DNA of 64,000 nucleotides from Mycobacterium sp. 852002-40037_SCH5390672 (GTDB lineage Bacteria > Actinomycetota > Actinomycetes > Mycobacteriales > Mycobacteriaceae), in NCBI RefSeq assembly GCF_001665875.1, contig NZ_LZTA01000129.1, forward strand, positions 30,262 to 94,261, read 5' to 3'. The position numbers and the translations under genes are program-made. How positions within the stretch are numbered: position 1 is the first letter of the stretch; every line of letters starts with the position of its first letter. A model generated the notes under the pieces. The model ran no database searches. It was not told the origin of the DNA and worked only from the letters and a program-made list of their open reading frames with translations. Positions 17,191 to 26,505 of the stretch are shown piece after piece.

Positions 17191-18480
17191 CTAGGCGAAC
17201 ACGAAATATCGCAACCACAGGTAGAGCGCAGACAGCGCGGCCGAGATCGCGGTGACCACCATGCCTTTGCGGGTGAATTCCCAGAAGGAGATGGGACTGT
17301 CAGCGCGCCGGGCGATTCCGAGGATGACGACGTTGGCACTTGCTCCGACGGCGGTGAGGTTGCCGCCGAAGTCGGTGCCCAACGCCAGGGCCCACCACAA
17401 CACGCCCGGGTTGACGTGGTCGTTCAGGGCCGGAATCAAATCGGCGACGATCGGTGCCATTGTCGCGGCATAGGGAACATTGTTGACGATCCCACTGACC
17501 AGTAGCGACGCCGCGAGAATCACCATCGTTGCGACCAAGGTGTTGCCGGCGGTGGCGGTGACCGCCACGTGCGCGAGCTGTTTGACGACACCCGTCTTCA
17601 CCAGGGCACCGACCATGATGAACAGACCCGCAAAGAACAGCAGGGTGTCCCACTCGACACTGGACAGGTAATCGGAATGGTCCAGCTTGGACACCACGAC
17701 CAGGATGCCGGCGCCCAACAGCGCCACCACCGAGGGATCCATATGCAGGGGCGAGTGGGCGACGAACGCCGCAAACACCGCCACCAGGACCGCGCCGCAC
17801 GTGATCAGCAGCCGGGGATCGCGGATCGCCTCGCGCTCTTCCAACGACATGACGTCGGCGACGCGTTCGGGGTCGACGGTGAAGGCACCGGGAAACAGGC
17901 GGGGCAGCAACAGGATCAAGACGACCATCACGATGGCCACGATGGGCGCCAGATGGATCAGGAAGTCGTTGAAGGACAGTCCGCCCTTGCTGGCGATGAT
18001 GATGTTGGGTGGGTCGCCGACCAATGTCGCCGTGCCGCCGATGTTCGACGCGAAGGCCTCGGCCATCAAAAACGGCGCCGCGTTGATCGCCAGACGGTCA
18101 CACACCAACAGCGTCACCGGCGCGATGAGCAGTACCGTCGTGACGTTGTCCAGCAGTGCCGACGCGACCGCGGTAACCGCCACCAACAGGATCATGACTC
18201 GCAGTGGGGAGCCACGGGCGCGTTTGGCCGACCAGATCGCGACGTACTCGAACACACCGGTCTGGCGCAGCACGCTGACGATGATCATCATGCCGAAGAG
18301 CAAAAAGATGACATCCCAGTCGATTCCGGTGTTTTGGGAGTAGAAGATGTCTTCGGATCTGATGATGGGCAACAAGACGACGATCGCGGCGCCCGTCAGC
18401 GCCACCAACGTCTTGTTGATGCGGTCGCTGGCTATCAGGACATAGGCGACCAGAAACACGACAGTCGCGATGACGCTCAT
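17191..18480 (-). CDS. ArsB/NhaD-type ion transporter (Rv2684/Rv2685-like)
   Basis: A 429-residue integral membrane protein of the ion transporter superfamily (ArsB/citrate/Na+ transporter type). About eleven hydrophobic helices fill the whole length. Two re-entrant-type repeats are visible: IGGTATLVGDPPNIIIAS in the first half, and a matching FGGNLTAVGASANVVILG in the second; these are the hallmark double hairpin motifs. M. tuberculosis has two such genes side by side (arsA and arsB1), but only one is seen here. It probably exports an anion, possibly arsenite; its specificity is unproven. Confidence 0.85.
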   Translation of the reverse strand: MSVIATVVFLVAYVLIASDRINKTLVALTGAAIVVLLPIIRSEDIFYSQNTGIDWDVIFLLFGMMIIVSVLRQTGVFEYVAIWSAKRARGSPLRVMILLVAVTAVASALLDNVTTVLLIAPVTLLVCDRLAINAAPFLMAEAFASNIGGTATLVGDPPNIIIASKGGLSFNDFLIHLAPIVAIVMVVLILLLPRLFPGAFTVDPERVADVMSLEEREAIRDPRLLITCGAVLVAVFAAFVAHSPLHMDPSVVALLGAGILVVVSKLDHSDYLSSVEWDTLLFFAGLFIMVGALVKTGVVKQLAHVAVTATAGNTLVATMVILAASLLVSGIVNNVPYAATMAPIVADLIPALNDHVNPGVLWWALALGTDFGGNLTAVGASANVVILGIARRADSPISFWEFTRKGMVVTAISAALSALYLWLRYFVFA

Positions 18481-18526
18481 AGCTCGACCCGCGGCCGCAG
18501 ACCTTTGATCGCAAAATTGTTTGAAA

Positions 18527-19024
18527 TCAAGGCCTCAGCGCCGCCCCGAGCACGCGCGACGCGGTGATCACTCCAATGAGCTTGCGGTCCTTGACCACCG
18601 CGACCAGCGGGCTGCGCAGTCGGGCCATCAGCGCCGCCACTTCGATGATGGTGTCGTCGGCTTTGGCCGGCGGTATGTTCACCAGGTGGTCGGGCAGCAC
18701 GTCGCGGACCTTTTTGCCGCTTAACTTCTCCGCGCAGCGGTCCGCCATCGATTCGTCGAGGACGCCGGCCAGTGAGGGATCGTCCTGTACGTAGCGGGGC
18801 ACGATGAATCGGACCACCTGGGAAGCGGGGAGCACCGCGTAGGGACTCCCGGAGGGGTCGGTGACCAACAGGCCGGGCAACCGATGCTCAGCGAGCATCC
18901 GCGCCGCGGCCAGCGCCTCCGTATCAACGCTGACTACTGGAAAATCCTCGGCGATCTGCTCGGCACGCATGGTGTGACGATACGACCGCGCATCGAGCGT
19001 GGCGTGATCGACGTCAGGGCTCAT
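18527..19024 (-). CDS. CBS-domain protein (Rv2683-like)
   Basis: A 165-residue protein made of two CBS motifs (DTEALAAARMLAEHRLPGLLVTD, and DDTIIEVAALMARLRSPLVAVV...KLIGVITASRVLGAAL). Paired CBS domains bind adenine nucleotides and report energy or ionic state to a partner. It lies directly upstream of the ArsB-type transporter on the same strand, 46 bp away, which suggests it regulates that transporter (inference from context and from the same pairing in M. tuberculosis). Confidence 0.85.
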   Translation of the reverse strand: MSPDVDHATLDARSYRHTMRAEQIAEDFPVVSVDTEALAAARMLAEHRLPGLLVTDPSGSPYAVLPASQVVRFIVPRYVQDDPSLAGVLDESMADRCAEKLSGKKVRDVLPDHLVNIPPAKADDTIIEVAALMARLRSPLVAVVKDRKLIGVITASRVLGAALRP

Positions 19025-19170
19025 GGCAGCACTCCGGGGTAGGGGACAACTCGGAACTCGTTGCCGACCAGGCTTCCCGGCTCACCGCGACTGAGGTTAC
19101 CAAAGGGGCGACCGCGGCGAGGGTGACGAATTCCCAACTTCGCCAACCGTGCCATCCGGCGACCGCTGCG

Positions 19171-19176
19171 TAGACT
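19171..19176 (+). promoter_or_regulatory. -10 element of dxs (leaderless)
   Basis: TAGACT is a good TANNNT-type -10 element. It ends six bases before the dxs ATG at 19183, so the mRNA would start on the initiation codon. No Shine-Dalgarno is visible, which agrees with leaderless translation. Confidence 0.5.
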
Positions 19177-19182
19177 GACTGG

Positions 19183-21108
19183 ATGCTGGAACAGATCCGC
19201 GGGCCCGCAGATCTGCAGTACCTTTCCCAACATCAGCTTCGCGATCTGGCCGCCGAGATTCGCGAGTTCCTGATACACAAGGTCGCTGCCACTGGGGGAC
19301 ACCTGGGGCCCAATCTGGGTGTGGTCGAGTTGACGCTCGCTCTGCACCGGGTGTTCGACTCGCCCCACGATCCGATCATCTTCGACACCGGGCATCAGGC
19401 CTACGTCCACAAGATGCTGACGGGCCGTTCGCACGAGTTCGAGAGCCTGCGCAAGAAGGGCGGGCTGTCCGGGTACCCGTCGCGCGCCGAGAGCGAGCAC
19501 GACTGGGTGGAGTCCAGCCATGCCAGCGCGTCGTTGTCCTACGCCGACGGGCTGGCCAAGGCCTTCGAGCTGAGCGGGCACCGCAACCGTCACGTGGTCG
19601 CGGTCATCGGCGACGGCGCGCTCACCGGCGGCATGTGCTGGGAGGCGCTGAACAACATCGCCGCCTCCGGTCGCCCGGTCATCATCGTGGTCAATGACAA
19701 CGGCCGCAGCTATGCCCCGACGATCGGCGGCGTCGCCGACCATCTCGCCACGCTGCGGCTGCAGCCGGCCTACGAGCAGGCCCTGGAGCGGGGCCGCGAC
19801 GCGCTGCGCGCGCTGCCGCTGGTCGGCAAGATCGCCTACCGCGTCATGCACAGCGTGAAGGCCGGCATCAAGGATTCGTTGTCACCCCAGCTGTTGTTCA
19901 CCGATCTGGGGCTGAAGTACGTGGGTCCGGTCGACGGTCACGACGAACGCGCGGTGGAGGCCGCGCTGCGGCACGCCCGCGGCTTCGGGCGGCCGGTGAT
20001 CGTGCACGTGGTGACCCGCAAGGGGATGGGCTACGCCCCGGCCGAGGACGACGAAGCCGAGCAGATGCATTCCTGCGGCATCATCGACCCGGTCACCGGC
20101 CAGGCGACCAAGGTCGCCGGACCGGGCTGGACGGCGACGTTCTCCGACGCGCTCATCGCCTATGCCAGGAAGCGCCGCGACATCGTGGCCATCACCGCGG
20201 CCATGCCCGGCCCGACCGGGCTGACCCCGTTCGGGCAGCAGTTCCCGGACCGCCTGTTCGACGTCGGCATCGCCGAGCAACACGCGATGACGTCGGCGGC
20301 CGGGCTGGCCATGGGCGGCATGCACCCGGTGGTGGCCATCTATTCGACGTTCCTCAACCGGGCATTCGACCAGATCATGATGGATGTGGCGCTGCACAAG
20401 TTGCCCGTCACCATGGTGCTGGACCGGGCGGGGATCACCGGTTCGGACGGCGCCAGCCACAACGGCATGTGGGACCTGTCGATGCTGGGCATCGTGCCCG
20501 GCATGCGGGTGGCCGCACCCCGGGATGCCACCCGGTTGCGCGAGGAACTCGGTGAGGCGCTCGACGTCGACGACGGTCCGACCGCGCTGCGCTTCCCCAA
20601 GGGCGACGTGGGTGAGGACATCCCGGCGATCGAGCGTCGCGGATCGGGCATCGCGGGTGTCGATGTGCTCGCGCTTCCGGCCGGCGGATGCAACCACGAC
20701 GTGCTGCTGATCGGCGTCGGCGCGTTCGCGCCGATGGTGCTGGCGGTGGCCAAGCGGCTACAGGACCAGGGGATCGGCGTCACGGTCATCGACCCGCGCT
20801 GGGTGCTGCCGGTATCGCAGAACGTCCTGGAACTGGCGGAGCAGCACAAACTCGTCGTCACGTGCGAGGACAACGGTGTCAACGGCGGGGTGGGCTCGGC
20901 GGTGTCAGCCGCCCTGCGCCGCGCCGAGATCGACGTTCCGTGCCGCGACGTCGGACTGCCGCAGCGGTTTTACGAGCAGGCCTCCCGCGGTGAGTTGCTG
21001 TCGGATCTGGCGCTGACCGATCAGGACGTGGCCCGCCGCATCACCGGTTGGGTCGCCGCGCTGGGCAGCGGTGTTGCCGAGGCGGAGATCCGCGAGCACC
21101 TCGACTAG
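19183..21108 (+). CDS. dxs: 1-deoxy-D-xylulose-5-phosphate synthase Dxs
   Basis: A 641-residue thiamin diphosphate enzyme (M. tuberculosis Dxs1 has 638). It condenses pyruvate and glyceraldehyde 3-phosphate as the first step of the MEP isoprenoid pathway. The N-terminal domain has GHLGPNLGVVELTLALHRVF, the HQAYVHKMLTGR active-site His region and the ThDP/Mg motif GDGALTGGMCWEALNNI with VNDNGRSYAP. The central domain has DVGIAEQHAMTSAAGLA with the catalytic Glu. The C-terminal transketolase-like domain is complete. The start at 19183 fits the leaderless promoter. Confidence 0.96.
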   Translation: MLEQIRGPADLQYLSQHQLRDLAAEIREFLIHKVAATGGHLGPNLGVVELTLALHRVFDSPHDPIIFDTGHQAYVHKMLTGRSHEFESLRKKGGLSGYPSRAESEHDWVESSHASASLSYADGLAKAFELSGHRNRHVVAVIGDGALTGGMCWEALNNIAASGRPVIIVVNDNGRSYAPTIGGVADHLATLRLQPAYEQALERGRDALRALPLVGKIAYRVMHSVKAGIKDSLSPQLLFTDLGLKYVGPVDGHDERAVEAALRHARGFGRPVIVHVVTRKGMGYAPAEDDEAEQMHSCGIIDPVTGQATKVAGPGWTATFSDALIAYARKRRDIVAITAAMPGPTGLTPFGQQFPDRLFDVGIAEQHAMTSAAGLAMGGMHPVVAIYSTFLNRAFDQIMMDVALHKLPVTMVLDRAGITGSDGASHNGMWDLSMLGIVPGMRVAAPRDATRLREELGEALDVDDGPTALRFPKGDVGEDIPAIERRGSGIAGVDVLALPAGGCNHDVLLIGVGAFAPMVLAVAKRLQDQGIGVTVIDPRWVLPVSQNVLELAEQHKLVVTCEDNGVNGGVGSAVSAALRRAEIDVPCRDVGLPQRFYEQASRGELLSDLALTDQDVARRITGWVAALGSGVAEAEIREHLD

Positions 21109-21120
21109 TCCCACTACTCC

Positions 21121-22413
21121 TCAGTCGGCTGCGGGCGGCGCCTGCAGCGCCCGGGCCAGAGCCGGGTCCACCAATTCTCGCTGCCACGGCCGGGCCTGCC
21201 CGGCGCGCAGGAAATTCTCGACGGCGTCGAACGGATCGGGCGCGGGCGCCCAGTCCCAGCACAACCGTCGCACCAGGTCCGGCGAGACCAGATTCTCGGT
21301 GGGGACGTGCACCCGTTCGGAGACCTCGGACAGCGCCGAGCGCGCGGCCTCCAACCGCGCGGCGGCCTCCGGTTTGCGCCTGCTCCAGCGCGCTGGCGGC
21401 GGCGGACCGTTCGGCGGTTCGCTGTCGGTGGGCGGGTTCTTGTTCTTCCGTGCCTCGTCCAGCGCCGCCAGCCACGTCGCAGCGCTGCGCCGCTGATTGC
21501 GCCCACCGAACACGGGCAACGCGACGAGTTCCTCGACGGTCGTCGGATTGGCCAGGGCGGCATCGATGATGGCCGAGTCGGGCAGGATGCGGCGCGGCGC
21601 GATGTCGCGGCGCTGCGCGATCCGGTCGCGCGTCAACCACAACTCGCGGACCGCGGCCAGGCCACGCTGATCGCGCACCCGATGGATGCCCGACGTTCGC
21701 CGCCACCGGTCCCGGCGCGCGGCGGCGCCCGGATCTTTCGAACCCGTGTCGCGCAGGTAGTCGAATTCCTGTGTGGCCCAATCGCTTTTGCCCTGCCCGG
21801 CCAGGACGTCGGCGATCGCCGCGCGCAGCTCGATGAGCAGTTCCACATCCAGTGCGGCGTAGTTGAGCCATTCACCGGGCAAGGGCCGCTTGGACCAGTC
21901 GGCGGCGCCGTGCCCCTTGGCCAGCCCGAAACCCAGCAGCCGCTCGACCATGGTGGCCAGGTTCACCCGTTCGAACCCGGCCAGCCGTCCGGCGAGTTCG
22001 GTGTCATACAGCGCCGGCGGCCGCATGCCCACCTCCGCCAAACAGGGCAGGTCCTGATCGGCGGAGTGCAGGATCCATTCGTCGTTGCTCAGCACCTCGG
22101 CCACCGGCCGCAGGGCCTCGAGCGGGTCGGCGCCGTGGCTCACCGGATCGATGAGCACGGTGCCGGAACCGGCCCGCCGGATCTGAATGAGGTAGGCCCG
22201 GTTGGAGTAGCGGAAACCGGACGCCCGTTCGGCGTCCACCGCGAAGGGCCCGTGGCCGCGGTCCAGTCGCGTGGCGGCCGCCTCGATGTCGTGGACGCTC
22301 ACCGAGATCGGCGGGACGCCTTCGGTCGGTTGCGGCAGCGGGGTGGGCGCGGGGTCGGTGCCTGCGTCGCCGGGCACGCTGCTGCCCGGCCCGTCGGCCG
22401 ACGGTTCGCCCAT
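21121..22413 (-). CDS. RNase D-like 3'-5' exoribonuclease (Rv2681-like)
   Basis: A 430-residue protein with an N-terminal DEDD exonuclease domain and a C-terminal HRDC domain, as in RNase D. The catalytic acidic residues lie in FAVDAERASGFRYSNRAYLIQI (motif I, DxE) and in a motif II region around ILHSADQDLPCLAEVG; motif III is NYAALDVELLIELR. The HRDC domain spans about residues 220-300 (ELWLTRDRIAQRRDIAPRRI). It probably trims stable RNA 3' ends. It is followed by one base and then the DUF3000 gene's stop on the same strand, so it is co-transcribed with it. Confidence 0.88.
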   Translation of the reverse strand: MGEPSADGPGSSVPGDAGTDPAPTPLPQPTEGVPPISVSVHDIEAAATRLDRGHGPFAVDAERASGFRYSNRAYLIQIRRAGSGTVLIDPVSHGADPLEALRPVAEVLSNDEWILHSADQDLPCLAEVGMRPPALYDTELAGRLAGFERVNLATMVERLLGFGLAKGHGAADWSKRPLPGEWLNYAALDVELLIELRAAIADVLAGQGKSDWATQEFDYLRDTGSKDPGAAARRDRWRRTSGIHRVRDQRGLAAVRELWLTRDRIAQRRDIAPRRILPDSAIIDAALANPTTVEELVALPVFGGRNQRRSAATWLAALDEARKNKNPPTDSEPPNGPPPPARWSRRKPEAAARLEAARSALSEVSERVHVPTENLVSPDLVRRLCWDWAPAPDPFDAVENFLRAGQARPWQRELVDPALARALQAPPAAD

Positions 22414-22414
22414 G

Positions 22415-22996
22415 CTAGGCGCGTGACCGTGAGCTCAGGTCGGTGACTCCTGCGGGGGGTAGGCCCGCGGCGTGCTCCAGTACCTCGCAGAACGCCTCGA
22501 CGTGACCGCCGACCGCAGGCGAGGTCGCGGTCCACGACGCGCGCAGCTCGAGCTGGTGGGCGCGCGGCGGCCCGGAGATGTCTCCGTAGCGCACCGATGT
22601 GGTGGCGGTGACGGTGCCGCCCAGGGCGACTACTTGCTCCATACGTGACTCCAGTGCCTCGACTAGCCAGCTCCACGCTACTTCGGGCAGCAGCGGGTCA
22701 ACGGCCTCACTGGGGTCAAGGTCGGCCTGGATGTAGGCGACCATGCGGATGGTGCCGTCCCACGCGTCGGCCCCCTCGGGGTCATACAGCAGGATCAACC
22801 GTCCGAAGGCGTCGCCCTCGGACCGTTCTGGAATGATTTCGGCGTCGGGATGTTTGACCTCGGCGCCCAGGGCGTAGCTGTGTGGGGCCAAGCGTTGCGG
22901 CGGCCGGATGGGACCCAACTCGATCTCCGGCCGCACGACGACGGCGTTCATCGCCGCTGCCGCCTCGCGGAATGGGGCCGGTTCGGATGAGGTCAC
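22415..22996 (-). CDS. DUF3000 family protein (Rv2680-like)
   Basis: A 193-residue soluble protein of the DUF3000 family. The start is the GTG at 22996, which has an AGGAG ribosome binding site at a good distance; the frame is open further upstream without a ribosome binding site. Features include the FREAAAAMNAVVVRPEIELG beginning, RLILLYDPEGADAWDGTIRMVAY in the middle, and a closing beta-rich part. Its function is unknown. It is conserved next to the RNase D-like gene in Actinobacteria and is co-transcribed with it here. Confidence 0.82.
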   Translation of the reverse strand: MTSSEPAPFREAAAAMNAVVVRPEIELGPIRPPQRLAPHSYALGAEVKHPDAEIIPERSEGDAFGRLILLYDPEGADAWDGTIRMVAYIQADLDPSEAVDPLLPEVAWSWLVEALESRMEQVVALGGTVTATTSVRYGDISGPPRAHQLELRASWTATSPAVGGHVEAFCEVLEHAAGLPPAGVTDLSSRSRA

Positions 22997-23167
22997 TTGG
23001 CGCCGCTCCTGTTCATCCCGACCGTTCTGCGTCGTCACGGCACGGGTCACAGGGATCGACGGTAGACCCACAGCCCGACACGCCGCGACAGGCGCGCCGC
23101 GTTTCAAACCGGCCGCGACCAAGCCGTTACCAGGCCTTCACCAAAGCTATATGTGCAGCTCAGGGCG

Positions 23168-23977
23168 TCAGTGGGTGAAACGCGCCTGGCGTTTCTCGCG
23201 GTGCGCGGCCAGGCCTTCCTGCACGTCGGGGCCGCTGAAGCTGAGGAATTCCAGACCCACCGAGGTCTCGAAGGTGGGGCCCATCATGCGGTACCAGTGG
23301 TTGAGGCTGCGCTTGGTCCAGCGGATGGCGTTCTGCGCGCCCTGCGCCAGGTTCCCGGCGATGCGGGTGGCGGTGGAGAGTACGTCGTCGTCGTCGACGC
23401 AGGTGGACACCAGGCCGATCCGCTCGGCTTCCTCACCCAGCAGCGTCTCGCAGGTCAGCAGGTAGTACTTGGCTTTGGCCATGCCGACCAGCAACGGCCA
23501 GCAGATGGCGGCGTGGTCGCCGGCCGCCACACCGAGCTTGGTGTGCCCGTCGATCAGCTTCGCGGTCCGGCCCGCCACCGAGATGTCGGCGAGCAGGGCC
23601 ACCACCAGACCCGCGCCCACCGCCGGCCCACGGATCGCCGACACGACGGGCGTGTCGCAGTCGATCATGTTGTGCACCAGATCGCGGGCTTCGCGCATGA
23701 TGCGGATCCGGCCCTCGTAGTCGTTGATGGTCTCGTCGATCAGGTCGAAGCTGCCGCCGGAGGAAAAGGCCTTGCCTTCACCGCGGACCAGGACGGCGCG
23801 CACGGCGGGATCGCGGTCGATCACCGGCCAGATGTCGGCGAGGTCCCGGTGCATCTGCGGCCCGACGGAGTTCAGCCCCGGGGAGTCGAGCACCAGCGTC
23901 AGCACGCCGTTCTCACCGACCTCGCAGCGAAGGCTGGGGAACTCGTCGTAACTCACTGGGGGATGACTCACCGGCAT
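23168..23977 (-). CDS. echA15: Enoyl-CoA hydratase/isomerase family protein EchA15
   Basis: A 269-residue crotonase-fold protein (Rv2679 has 276). The start is the ATG at 23977 with AGGAGC upstream. The oxyanion-hole segments are VRGEGKAFSSGGSFDLID and SAIRGPAVGAGLVVALLADI. The Glu usually needed for hydration in the second motif region is not obvious (TAKLIDGHTKLGVAAGDHA instead), so it could be an isomerase, a decarboxylase-like or a hydrolase member rather than a true hydratase. It is divergent from hemE, 88 bp apart. Confidence 0.85.
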   Translation of the reverse strand: MPVSHPPVSYDEFPSLRCEVGENGVLTLVLDSPGLNSVGPQMHRDLADIWPVIDRDPAVRAVLVRGEGKAFSSGGSFDLIDETINDYEGRIRIMREARDLVHNMIDCDTPVVSAIRGPAVGAGLVVALLADISVAGRTAKLIDGHTKLGVAAGDHAAICWPLLVGMAKAKYYLLTCETLLGEEAERIGLVSTCVDDDDVLSTATRIAGNLAQGAQNAIRWTKRSLNHWYRMMGPTFETSVGLEFLSFSGPDVQEGLAAHREKRQARFTH

Positions 23978-24065
23978 GACCGAGCTCCTGACGTTCAAAC
24001 GGTTGCGGTCGTTGATAGTACGCAGCGGGGTTCGGTGTTCGGCGGTCATGGCAGCATTGAGGCTG

Positions 24066-25115
24066 ATGAGTACTCGCCGCGACCTTCCCGAGTCGCCGTA
24101 TCTGGCGGCCGTGAGCGGCCGCAAACCCAACCGGGTGCCGGTGTGGTTCATGCGGCAGGCCGGTCGCTCGCTGCCCGAATACCGGGCGCTGCGAGCCCAG
24201 ACCGACATGCTGTCGGCCTGCTTCGACGCCGAGTTGGTCTGCGAGATCACCCTGCAGCCGGTGCGCCGCCACGACGTCGACGCGGCGATCTTGTTCTCCG
24301 ACATCGTGGTGCCGCTGCTCGGTGCGGGCATCGACCTGGACATCGTCGCCGGGATCGGACCGGTGATCGAGTCGCCGGTGCGCACCGCCGCCGATGTGCA
24401 GGCCATCAAACCCCTTGAGCGGCAACGTGTTCAGCCGGTTTTCGATGCGGTGTCGCTGCTGGTGTCCGCCCTCGGCGACGTGCCGTTGATCGGCTTCGCG
24501 GGCGCTCCGTTCACGTTGGCGTCCTATCTGATCGAGGGCGGCCCCAGTCGCCACCATGCGCGCACCAAGGCGATGATGCTGGCCGAGCCGGACACCTGGC
24601 ATGCGCTGATGGAGAAGTTGACCGACATCACCGTGGGCTTCTTGCGGGTGCAGCTGGAGGCCGGCGTGGACGCCGTTCAGGTGTTCGACTCGTGGGCCGG
24701 GGCGCTGTCCCTGGCGAATTACCGCACCTACGTGCAGCCGCACAGCACCCGGGTTTTCGCCGCACTGGCCGACTACGGCGTGCCGATGACCCACTTCGGG
24801 GTGGGCACCGCCGAACTGCTGGGTGCGATGTCGTCCGTCGGCGCGAACGTGGTGGGCGTGGATTGGCGGACCTCCCTGATCGAGGCGACCGGCCGCGTGC
24901 AACCCGGCACGACGTTGCAGGGCAACCTCGATCCGGTGGTGGCGCTGGCCGGCTGGCCGGTGGTGGAACGCGCGGCACGCGCTGTGGTCGACGACGGCCG
25001 GCGCGCGATCGACGCCGGTGCCGCCGGTCACGTCTTCAATCTCGGCCACGGCGTGTTGCCCGAAACCGACCCCGGTGTGCTGACCGACCTGGTGTCACTG
25101 GTCCACTCCCTATGA
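24066..25115 (+). CDS. hemE: Uroporphyrinogen III decarboxylase HemE
   Basis: A 349-residue enzyme that converts uroporphyrinogen III to coproporphyrinogen III in heme synthesis. Signature segments are VPVWFMRQAGRSLPEYR near the N-terminus, LFSDIVVPLLGAG with the catalytic Asp, and GFAGAPFTLASYLIEGG. The start at 24066 (MSTRRDLPESPYLAAV) follows a weak ribosome binding site; an in-frame ATG seven codons upstream is possible. The stop overlaps the hemY start (ATGA). It is the first gene of the hemE-hemY-chdC operon. Confidence 0.95.
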   Translation: MSTRRDLPESPYLAAVSGRKPNRVPVWFMRQAGRSLPEYRALRAQTDMLSACFDAELVCEITLQPVRRHDVDAAILFSDIVVPLLGAGIDLDIVAGIGPVIESPVRTAADVQAIKPLERQRVQPVFDAVSLLVSALGDVPLIGFAGAPFTLASYLIEGGPSRHHARTKAMMLAEPDTWHALMEKLTDITVGFLRVQLEAGVDAVQVFDSWAGALSLANYRTYVQPHSTRVFAALADYGVPMTHFGVGTAELLGAMSSVGANVVGVDWRTSLIEATGRVQPGTTLQGNLDPVVALAGWPVVERAARAVVDDGRRAIDAGAAGHVFNLGHGVLPETDPGVLTDLVSLVHSL

Positions 25116-26500
25116 ATTCCCGCTCGTATTGCGTTGTGGGAGGCGGGGTTTCGGGTCTGACGGCGGCCTATCGGCTCCGCCTGGCCGCCGGTGACGACGC
25201 GGCGATCACGCTGTTCGACCCGGCAGACAAGCTCGGCGGCGTTCTGCGCACCGAACTGGTCGCCGGGGTGCCGATGGATTTGGGCGCCGAGGCTTTCGTG
25301 CTGCGCCGCCCCGAGATGCCGGCGCTGCTGGCTGAGCTGAATCTGTCTGAGCGCCAGCGAGTTTCGACGGGAGCGCGCCCACTGATCTATAGCGGGCAGG
25401 AATTGCGTGCACTACCGACAGGCACCGTCGTCGGGATCCCGTCGTCGGCGGCATCCGTGGCGGGGCTGGTCGATGAGGCCACGCTCGCGCGCATCGAGGC
25501 CGAACCCACCCGCCCGCTGGTGTGGCAGGCGGGCAGCGATCCGGCGGTGGCCGACCTGGTGGGCGAGCGGTTCGGCGCCCAGGTGGTGTCGCGGTCGGTG
25601 GATCCGCTGCTGAGCGGGGTCTATGCGGGCTCGGCGGCCACCATCGGCCTGCGCGCCGCCGCGCCGACGGTGGCGGCGGCGCTGGACCGCGGCGCCATCA
25701 GCCTGACCGACGCCGTCGGGCAGGCACTGCCGCCGGCCACCGGCGCGCCGGTGTTCGGGGCGCTCGAGGGTGGCTACCAGGTGTTGATCGACGAGCTTGT
25801 CGCGCGTGGTCACCCGCGCTGGGTGCGCGCGGCGGTGTCGCGGCTCGAGTCCGCCGACGCGGGCTGGACGGTGTTCGACGACACCGGGACTCGCTGGGCC
25901 GCCGACGCGGTGATCCTGGCCGTCCCGGCGGGGCAGTGTTCCCGCCTGCTGGCCGAGATCGCCCCACGCAGCGTCGCCGCCACCGGGCGCATCACCAGCG
26001 CATCGTCGGTGGTGATGGCGCTGGCCGTGCCGGGTGATACCCCGTTTCCCGAGTGTTCGGGCGTGCTGGTGGCCACGGGTGAGCGGTTGCGGGCCAAGGC
26101 AGTCACGCTGTCCTCCAGAAAATGGGGGCGCAGGCGGGGTGTCCGCGGGGACGCGCAGCTGCTGCGGCTGTCGTTCGGGCGGTTCGGCGATCGCGTGGCG
26201 GCCGACACGTGCGACGACGAGCTGCTGACCTGGGCGGTGGGTGACCTGGCCACCGTATTCGGGTTGACCGTCGACCCCGTCGACGTGCGCATACAGCGCT
26301 GGATCGACGCGATGCCGCAGTACGGACCGGGACATGCCGATCTGGTCGCCGAGGTGCGCGCGGGCCTGCCTCCGACGCTCGCCGCGGCGGGCGGCTATCT
26401 CGACGGCATCGGTGTGCCGGCCTGCGTCGGTGCCGCCGGCCGCGCGGTCGAGCGTGTGATGAGGGCCATCGGAGACTTGGACGCGCAAGTGGCACGATAG
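25112..26500 (+). CDS. hemY: Coproporphyrinogen III oxidase HemY/CgoX
   Basis: A 462-residue FAD-dependent oxidase (Rv2677c has 452). It is known as protoporphyrinogen oxidase, but in Actinobacteria it acts on coproporphyrinogen III. The dinucleotide-binding segment YCVVGGGVSGLTAAYRL starts at residue 6. The C-terminal FAD-closing segment is GGYLDGIGVPACVGAAGRAVE. The start ATG overlaps the hemE stop, and chdC begins five bases after its own stop, so the three genes form one transcription unit. Confidence 0.94.
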   Translation: MNSRSYCVVGGGVSGLTAAYRLRLAAGDDAAITLFDPADKLGGVLRTELVAGVPMDLGAEAFVLRRPEMPALLAELNLSERQRVSTGARPLIYSGQELRALPTGTVVGIPSSAASVAGLVDEATLARIEAEPTRPLVWQAGSDPAVADLVGERFGAQVVSRSVDPLLSGVYAGSAATIGLRAAAPTVAAALDRGAISLTDAVGQALPPATGAPVFGALEGGYQVLIDELVARGHPRWVRAAVSRLESADAGWTVFDDTGTRWAADAVILAVPAGQCSRLLAEIAPRSVAATGRITSASSVVMALAVPGDTPFPECSGVLVATGERLRAKAVTLSSRKWGRRRGVRGDAQLLRLSFGRFGDRVAADTCDDELLTWAVGDLATVFGLTVDPVDVRIQRWIDAMPQYGPGHADLVAEVRAGLPPTLAAAGGYLDGIGVPACVGAAGRAVERVMRAIGDLDAQVAR

Positions 26501-26505
26501 GTTTC